From contig FMVL01000004.1 of assembly GCA_900102235.1 (NCBI GenBank), positions 423,278 to 487,277 on the forward strand: a stretch of 64,000 nt of DNA, read 5' to 3'. A model generated the notes under the pieces. That model was given only the letters and a program-made list of their open reading frames with translations. It had not been told where the DNA came from and searched no databases. This document shows, one piece after another, positions 58,385 to 64,000 of the stretch (position 1 is its first letter; the number at the start of each line of letters is the position of its first letter). Source of the stretch: Lachnospiraceae bacterium XBB2008. GTDB lineage: Bacteria; Bacillota; Clostridia; Lachnospirales; Lachnospiraceae. The translations under genes and the position numbers were made by a program.

Positions 58385-60316
58385 TCATCTGAGTGGCAAA
58401 CCGTACACGGCATATGCATCATTCACGTAAACCTGCTCATAACCGTTTGTGTGAATGAATCCGATAAGGTCTGCAAGCTTGGGGTCATCACTGTATTTTG
58501 CGGCTTCTTCGCCGAAGAACTCTATCGCCTCGGGATCTCCTCCCTCCAAAGCGGCGATGGGCAGAGTGACTATCACATAGGGCAGCCTTTCGGGGGCTCC
58601 TATCACGACAGCGTTTAAGTCACGTTCCCATTCATCATAGTTATAGCTGTCCAGATCCGGCCAGAATGTGGTCAGGCGGCTCGGCATATCGAGGATGTAT
58701 CCGAGCCCCGGGATCTCACCGTAGAGGATCACCCGGTCATCTTCGGTCTTGTGTGCATACATATAGTCCATGAGCCCCTGAAGGTTCTTAGCGTTCTCGG
58801 ACGTGGTGCGGATATGTTCCGTCCTCTCATATCCGACGACATACGAGTCAAGTTTTTCTCCGTTTATTCCGTCGTTGAACGCATTGACCAGATGGAAGCC
58901 GAAACCCTGTATGAAAGTTCCCGCAAAAAGGATCGCGGTCGTAAGCGTTACCGCAAAGACGAACCCGCGCTTGCGCCCGTCACCGCTCGTAAGTTCTGCG
59001 GGACATTCCGGAACAGCGTCCGTATCGTCGGATTCACCGAATTCGATGAGTTCGCCCGCCGCATCCCACAGCACCCAGGCAATGTACGGGGCACAGATGA
59101 ACAAGTTGTTGACTATCGGGTAGAGCCCGTTGTTTGATCCGATACAGGTGATGTATATCATGATGAGCACGATCAGAGAAAGTATCCGCTTGCTCTCCCA
59201 TGTTTCGTTATCCGAGCACAGAGGCTTAGCCCTGAATACGATGAAAAGCGATATCAGCGTCGTCGCAAACAGAAGGATCACGGCCCAGAAATACATGCTC
59301 CCGTATTCATAATATCTGAACGAGAACATCCCGCGTCCGTAGCAGAGTCTGATGACCGCGCCGAACAGCATTCCGAACAGCGTTCCTGCCAGGATAGTAC
59401 CGATCGAGCCCCCGTTCATGTGTGCTTTCTTGCGGGAGGGTTCATTGCTGTTCTTCTTCAGCTCATGCTCCATGTAGAGAACTCCGGATATGACAGCTGC
59501 AACAACCCAGAGGGCTATCCATTTTCCGGCATAAGCATAGTCTTCAAACATCGCCGTGATCATTGCGGCGGGTTTATAATCCACAGCCTTGCCGGTCATC
59601 TTGAACATGTTGCCTATCATATCGGAATAGGCATGCGATGAATATCTGTTACGGATCACGATCAGGAGGATGATCGCGCTTACAGCGTATCCGCCGATGC
59701 AGCATGCGGTGTCGGCGAGTGTCTTTGCGGCCTTCCTCTTGCGGACAAAAGCTGCAAACCAGACGGCCAGGATAAGAGCCGCCTCGGTAACATTCGGAAG
59801 CCTCGTAAATACATTCAGACCCAGGCATAAACCTGCAAGAATAAAGAGTATCCTGCGGCGCTTATCATCATCCTCTAAGGCACCTGTATATACCAGCAGC
59901 GCACCTGCGGTAAACAGCAGATAGGTGAGGTAATTGTAAAGTATCGTCGTGGGGCACCAGCACAGACTTAATGCCAGTATCTCTCCCGCAAAAATGATGT
60001 GGATGTTTATGCGCTTTTCAAGGAAGATAAGCGGAAGGATCGCAGTCAGGCTGACCACGAGGGAAGTATAGATATTAAGGCCGAGAAGAGTCGATCCTCC
60101 GGGCAGTTTGGTGAAAAAAGACCCGAGGACATTGGCCAGATAAGTGGCAACACTCCACGTACCCGTCATGCTGTCATGAAAAACAAAATTAGCGGGGGAA
60201 TAGGTGGTGTCCCCCACATAGAGTCCGCGCCCGACCCTGACCATCGGATATGCGATGAGGATCAGGATATATACGATCATCAGAAAACGATCAGCTAGGG
60301 TCTTTCTTTTTTCCAT
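58385..60316 (-). CDS. Polytopic membrane protein of unknown function
   Basis: The 643-residue protein has about twelve membrane helices and a C-terminal extracellular domain of about 150 residues (near 495-643, with VILYGEIPGLGYILDMPSRLTTFWPDLDSYNY). The first loop reads RVGRGLYVGDTTYSPANFVFHD, with an aspartate in the place where GT-C enzymes have one. The overall layout is similar to the 55481-57244 protein and to bacterial membrane glycosyltransferases, but no family can be named. Its start lies 26 nt inside the acyltransferase gene. Confidence 0.75.
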   Translation of the reverse strand: MEKRKTLADRFLMIVYILILIAYPMVRVGRGLYVGDTTYSPANFVFHDSMTGTWSVATYLANVLGSFFTKLPGGSTLLGLNIYTSLVVSLTAILPLIFLEKRINIHIIFAGEILALSLCWCPTTILYNYLTYLLFTAGALLVYTGALEDDDKRRRILFILAGLCLGLNVFTRLPNVTEAALILAVWFAAFVRKRKAAKTLADTACCIGGYAVSAIILLIVIRNRYSSHAYSDMIGNMFKMTGKAVDYKPAAMITAMFEDYAYAGKWIALWVVAAVISGVLYMEHELKKNSNEPSRKKAHMNGGSIGTILAGTLFGMLFGAVIRLCYGRGMFSFRYYEYGSMYFWAVILLFATTLISLFIVFRAKPLCSDNETWESKRILSLIVLIMIYITCIGSNNGLYPIVNNLFICAPYIAWVLWDAAGELIEFGESDDTDAVPECPAELTSGDGRKRGFVFAVTLTTAILFAGTFIQGFGFHLVNAFNDGINGEKLDSYVVGYERTEHIRTTSENAKNLQGLMDYMYAHKTEDDRVILYGEIPGLGYILDMPSRLTTFWPDLDSYNYDEWERDLNAVVIGAPERLPYVIVTLPIAALEGGDPEAIEFFGEEAAKYSDDPKLADLIGFIHTNGYEQVYVNDAYAVYGLPLR

Positions 60317-61397
60317 TACGAGAAGTCCACACGGCGGCTATGCGCTCATGAACGGCGCTCCGCACATACTCCGTAAGCAGGCCTGCCGCGTAGATCAGCA
60401 GCACGCACCACAGCCAGTTAAGGATCGTCATGACAAGGGATCTGTCGGATGTTACACCAAGCCACTTCGGCCAGGCATATCTTACACACGGATGCTCATG
60501 CAGAAGGTAAACACCGAAGGTAAGCCTGCCCAGAATACGGGCGGCGCGGGCCGGGATCCCTTCTTCGTTAAAAGATGCATTCTTGAATATATAGAACAGT
60601 CCGACGGAAGCCGTCAGCACAAACACATAGTTATAGTGAAAAACGATATCTGAATAGTGGAGCAGCCCGTCTATCCCCGTGGCATGACCGGCATAGGAAA
60701 AGCCGAGTCCTATCACAAATACCAGCAGTGCGGAACCCGCATATACGAGCCATGACATTGATCTCTTCCCTTCCAGGAAGCTTATGCCGTAGAGCCTGAT
60801 ATATGCCGCCACGCAGAACAGCGTCATGAACCACAGATAGTTATATCCGTATGCATCGCCCGGAAGAAGCATGGGCAGAATGCTTTTTTCCACGCTGGTA
60901 AAAACGAGAAGGAGGCAGATCAGAACCGTGAACGTGCGCTTATCGAGCGCCCTGATACCCTTCGCAAGGATCGGGGCCGTAAGATACATGAGAAAATATG
61001 CGGTCACGAACCAGTATTCCTCGCATCCCACCGGGAAGATATATACGAGAAGCGAATGAAGATCAGTCGGCGGAGTCACGTCACCGACTCCCGCGATCAG
61101 AAGCACCGCATAGATGATCAGGCTGTACTCGAGGACCTGGACCAGGAGGCCGACAAATCTCGAGGGTTTAAACTCAGACTCCACGAGAAAATAACCGCTG
61201 ATCAGGACATATGTGTTTACCGCGCAGATGCAAAATGACGTGATGAGCCACATCACCACGGATCTTGATGAAAAATCCGCAGTCGGGTTTTCGATGATCC
61301 CGCCCTTGAACATGTAGTGGAGCGTGATCACCATACCCATGGCCAGAACGCGCAGCCATTCGTAATTGGATTGTCTCCTGTGTTCGGAATTATTCAT
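60291..61397 (-). CDS. Acyltransferase 3 family membrane protein
   Basis: The 368-residue protein has about ten membrane helices and the acyltransferase-3 landmarks: NYEWLRVLAMGMVITLHYMFKGG at the N-terminus (catalytic His near 27) and GCEEYWFVTAYFLMYLTAPIL near 125-145. It resembles the WecH/OafA group that O-acetylates surface sugars. The start at 61397 overlaps the gtrA-like stop by 8 nt. The gene ends inside the next gene (26-nt overlap). Confidence 0.9.
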   Translation of the reverse strand: MNNSEHRRQSNYEWLRVLAMGMVITLHYMFKGGIIENPTADFSSRSVVMWLITSFCICAVNTYVLISGYFLVESEFKPSRFVGLLVQVLEYSLIIYAVLLIAGVGDVTPPTDLHSLLVYIFPVGCEEYWFVTAYFLMYLTAPILAKGIRALDKRTFTVLICLLLVFTSVEKSILPMLLPGDAYGYNYLWFMTLFCVAAYIRLYGISFLEGKRSMSWLVYAGSALLVFVIGLGFSYAGHATGIDGLLHYSDIVFHYNYVFVLTASVGLFYIFKNASFNEEGIPARAARILGRLTFGVYLLHEHPCVRYAWPKWLGVTSDRSLVMTILNWLWCVLLIYAAGLLTEYVRSAVHERIAAVWTSRNGKKKDPS

Positions 61398-61887
61398 CAA
61401 CCGTCTCCGATGATCCCTCTGCTTCCGGTGCAGCCTCTGCGCCGGCAGTCTCTTTTGCCTCGCCCTTATGTCTGAACACGATGAGTTTGCTTAAAACGTA
61501 ATTCGTTACGATGACCACGAACTGTCCGATCAGTTTGACCACAAGCGCTCCGAGTTCCGAATCGAAACCGAGCTTATCGCAGCCGAGCCATATGATCGCA
61601 TCCTCCAGAAAAAGCGTGAACAGTCTGGCAACGATGAATGATACGAACTCTTTGCCGAGGCCTGCCGCGGATCCCGCTTTGCTCCTGAACACGAATATCT
61701 TGTTTGTGAAAAAAGCAAATATCACGACCAGGATCCAGTCGATGGTATTGGCCATGACTTCGCCCATGCCGAGTTTGGAATTGAATATCCAGAACAGCAC
61801 CATGCTCAGTACGAATGCGACGCCGCCCCAGAACAGATAACTTATCCCTTCACGATGTTTTTTGTAAATATCCCAGATCTTCTTCAT
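61390..61887 (-). CDS. GtrA family membrane protein (candidate lipid-linked sugar flippase)
   Basis: The 165-residue protein has four membrane helices in the GtrA pattern: YLFWGGVAFVLSMVLFWIFNS, IDWILVVIFAFFTNKIFVFRSK and two more, followed by an alanine- and glutamate-rich tail. GtrA proteins move Und-P-linked single sugars across the membrane for branch addition. The ATG overlaps the stop of the ABC transporter as ATGA. Its GtrB-like partner is encoded at 53492-54445. Confidence 0.9.
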   Translation of the reverse strand: MKKIWDIYKKHREGISYLFWGGVAFVLSMVLFWIFNSKLGMGEVMANTIDWILVVIFAFFTNKIFVFRSKAGSAAGLGKEFVSFIVARLFTLFLEDAIIWLGCDKLGFDSELGALVVKLIGQFVVIVTNYVLSKLIVFRHKGEAKETAGAEAAPEAEGSSETVDE

Positions 61888-63641
61888 GCCTGTCTTTCCA
61901 CGCTAACCTTTCCTTCTTCTACTCTGTAGACCATATCACATTTTTCAATGGTCTGAAGCCTGTGGGCTATGATGATCAGAGTCTTGCGCCCGTGCAGTCT
62001 GTTGATCGAATCCATGATCGCGGTCTCGGTCTCGTTATCGAGAGCCGATGTCGCTTCATCGAGGACCAGTACCTCAGGATCTTCAAACAGTGCTCTGGCT
62101 ATGCCTATACGCTGGCGCTGACCGCCCGAAAGCCTGATGCCGCGCTCTCCGATGCCGGTGTCCAGTCCGTCCGGAAGTGAACGCACATAATCATCGAGCT
62201 GGGCTTCCTTAAGGGCCGCCCATACCTTGTCATCATCTATCTCTTCGTCCGGGATCCCGAACGCCACATTCTTGCGGATGGATGTGTCCAGCATGAATAT
62301 CGTCTGAGGGATGTAGCCGATATTCTTAAGCCATCTGCGGTAGTTGCTCCTCACATCCACGCCGTCGGCGAGGATCTGTCCCTCTTCTATGTCGAGAAGT
62401 CCGAGCATGATGTTCACTATCGTGGTCTTGCCCGCACCCGATGTGCCGACGATACCGACGGACTTGCCCACGGGTATCTTCATGGTCGCATGATCGAATA
62501 CATACATGTCGCTGTCGGGATAGTGATATACGATATTCTTAAGTTCTATGGCATCTTTGACCGGAAGTTTCTCAACATGCTCGACCGCCAGATAGGTATC
62601 GGCATCATAGTCCACACTCTCGTCATGGATCTCGGTCTGCAGATCGTCGGTGACACCCATGAAGAAAGGCTCAAAATACGATATCGCGGTCTGATAGTTG
62701 TTGATGCGGTTCGCACTCGGAAGCAGCCGCATTGCGGCAACACCGAAGGCTGTGATCTGCGAGAGCAGTTCGGTCACGGGCGCTCCGGAGAGCATCCTGA
62801 TCATCATGTAGATCACGAGTCCGGCCACACACAGAGTCTCTATCAGAAGTCTCGGAGTGGCGTTAAAAAGATTGTATTTCTGGACCGCATTTACATAGCC
62901 TTCTCCGCACTTGGCATACTCGTTGATGAAGTAGGGCTCGCGGTTGGCTATCTTGATCTCCTTGATGCCGATAACGGACTGCTCGATCCATTTAAAGAGT
63001 CCGCTGTAATAATCCTGATTGTCTTCACCGGCTTTTCGCATGACGGGCTTTAATACGTACTTGATCACGACAAGGACCACGATCAGAAGTGCCGCTATCC
63101 ATACGACCATGCCCGCATCCATATAGAGCAGCACGATGATCAGACACGCAAAGACTATGTACTCGCTGAACAGCTGCAGGACGCTTAAGATCAGGCCGTA
63201 CATGTTGTTGACATCGGATGTGATGCTCCGCTGTATAACGGCCGTATCGGCGCCCAGATAGTACTCATAGGGGCGCTGCATGAAGTTGATCATCATGCGT
63301 CTGGAAGTGGCGAACTGATTGGTGTAGACGAACCTGAGTTCAACCTTGGTCAGGAAGAACAGGAAGACATTCTTGATCACAAACGCCAGTATCAGACCGA
63401 CCATGGCCGTGATCGCGAACTGCCTCGTGCTCGTCATGTGGAAAAGCTCGTAGATCGCGTGCATGTATCTGTTGGTCTGCACCGTAGTCGGTTCAATGAT
63501 GACCTGAAGCACAGGTATGGCCATAGCCACGCCCGCACTCTCCAGAACGCCGCCTATCAGCATCATGATCACTATTCCGCCCATCTGGACTTTCTGCTTC
63601 CTGTCGAGAAGCAGGTTCATTTTCTTAAGTATCTTAATCAT
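61884..63641 (-). CDS. ABC flippase (MsbA/PglK-like half-transporter)
   Basis: The 585-residue protein has six N-terminal membrane helices (residues 15-320) and a C-terminal ATPase: Walker A GTSGAGKTT near 400, signature LSGGQRQRIGIARALF near 500, Walker B VLVLDEATSALD and the switch His in IIIAHRL. Half-transporters of this form, such as PglK, flip lipid-linked oligosaccharides. No Wzx-type flippase is seen in the window, so this is the best candidate for export of the repeat unit. The next gene overlaps by ATGA. Confidence 0.92.
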   Translation of the reverse strand: MIKILKKMNLLLDRKQKVQMGGIVIMMLIGGVLESAGVAMAIPVLQVIIEPTTVQTNRYMHAIYELFHMTSTRQFAITAMVGLILAFVIKNVFLFFLTKVELRFVYTNQFATSRRMMINFMQRPYEYYLGADTAVIQRSITSDVNNMYGLILSVLQLFSEYIVFACLIIVLLYMDAGMVVWIAALLIVVLVVIKYVLKPVMRKAGEDNQDYYSGLFKWIEQSVIGIKEIKIANREPYFINEYAKCGEGYVNAVQKYNLFNATPRLLIETLCVAGLVIYMMIRMLSGAPVTELLSQITAFGVAAMRLLPSANRINNYQTAISYFEPFFMGVTDDLQTEIHDESVDYDADTYLAVEHVEKLPVKDAIELKNIVYHYPDSDMYVFDHATMKIPVGKSVGIVGTSGAGKTTIVNIMLGLLDIEEGQILADGVDVRSNYRRWLKNIGYIPQTIFMLDTSIRKNVAFGIPDEEIDDDKVWAALKEAQLDDYVRSLPDGLDTGIGERGIRLSGGQRQRIGIARALFEDPEVLVLDEATSALDNETETAIMDSINRLHGRKTLIIIAHRLQTIEKCDMVYRVEEGKVSVERQA

Positions 63642-63665
63642 TCTTCTAAGTTCCGGGCTGCAGCG

Positions 63666-64000
63666 CTATTTCAACTCAAAACTGTCGCGGACTATATCCG
63701 CAGCCTTGCGCAGTGCTCTTTCGTCCGGTCCCTCTATTATATAGTATCCGCGCCAGAGTATGGAAGATTCATCGTTTATCGAGCCTAAGTAGTCGAGCAG
63801 CTTCATCTTGCATTTCCACTTGCGAAAAGCGACTCCGGCGGGCATGAGCGATACGATCTTCTCGGGATCCGGTATTCCGTGCAGGAAGCAGTGCTCCATG
63901 TCAAAATATCTGAGCATCAGCTTCCGGCTGTTGAGCGGCTGGAAATAATGCGACGCTCCCGACATGTATCTTATGTACTGCTCGGCAGGATCCACACCGC
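63666..64000 (-). CDS. 3' part of an unidentified gene cut by the window edge
   Basis: At least 110 C-terminal residues are visible; the frame is open to the end of the window, so the apparent GTG at 63995 is probably not the start. The visible part contains YFQPLNSRKLMLRYFD, then SLMPAGVAFRKWKCKMKLLDYLG and RGYYIIEGPDERALRKAADIVRDSF. I do not recognise a family. It lies 24 nt upstream of the ABC flippase gene and belongs to the same operon. Confidence 0.75.
   Translation of the reverse strand, partial: GVDPAEQYIRYMSGASHYFQPLNSRKLMLRYFDMEHCFLHGIPDPEKIVSLMPAGVAFRKWKCKMKLLDYLGSINDESSILWRGYYIIEGPDERALRKAADIVRDSFELK

Noticed and set aside
61390-61887. Possible Wzx flippase near the ABC transporter
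   Set aside because: The protein has only four helices and fits GtrA; no 12-helix Wzx/MATE-type protein was found in the window.

Overview
The window looks like chromosomal DNA of a Gram-positive anaerobe of the class Clostridia, most likely a Lachnospiraceae. This is inferred from strong GGAGG-type ribosome sites, a CwlO-like NlpC/P60 hydrolase, a DUF1934 protein, a CD3324/Mor-like regulator, a DUF6020 membrane protein and an isoprenoid pathway through IspE. No rRNA, tRNA or CRISPR array was seen.

Left part (76-6888, minus strand): eight tightly packed genes, two of them joined by ATGA overlaps. In transcription order they encode a truncated aminoglycoside-phosphotransferase-like protein, a Mor-like regulator with an extra domain, a SAM methyltransferase, two GNAT acetyltransferases, a MutS-related ATPase with membrane segments, an ANT(6)-like adenylyltransferase and an MccF-like S66 peptidase. 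This resembles a small-molecule resistance or immunity operon.

Accessory island (about 7.0-12.59 kb, visibly AT-rich): a DUF1016/YhcG PD-(D/E)XK nuclease with an XRE regulator whose promoter is overlaid by two 19-bp palindromes; then a 3.85-kb unit bounded by two 270-279 bp direct copies of a structured element, each with 23-bp inverted ends. Between the copies lie an EEP-fold nuclease-like protein, a shortened TnsB-like DDE transposase and a minimal TnsA-like protein. The unit stops 6 bp from the guaA stop codon.

Core block (12.6-28.7 kb): guaA, translationally overlapped by an HD-GYP gene; a MacAB-type ABC efflux operon (ATPase, adaptor, two FtsX permeases); trkA-trkH potassium uptake; an NlpC/P60 cell-wall hydrolase; a small membrane protein; a DUF1934 protein; ispE; and a GntR/FCD regulator. 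Four genes in the window (S66 peptidase, NlpC/P60, small membrane protein, DUF1934) have short repeats over or beside their stop codons.

Polysaccharide block (28.7-64.0 kb, almost all minus strand): two transcription units separated by a terminator (55449-55482) and a new promoter with a 5'-terminal hairpin (54973-55017). The genes predict UDP-sugar 4,6-dehydration and transamination, a dTDP-sugar transaminase, sugar formylation, UDP-HexNAcA formation (dehydrogenase plus C4-epimerase), two AsnB-type amidotransferases, two GT11 fucosyltransferases, several GT2 and GT4 enzymes, pyruvylation, O-acylation, a WbaP-type initiating transferase, a Wzy/ligase-type polymerase, an ABC flippase and GtrA/GtrB-like side-branch machinery. 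Together they would make and export a complex acidic, amidated and formylated surface polysaccharide. The last gene runs off the right edge.
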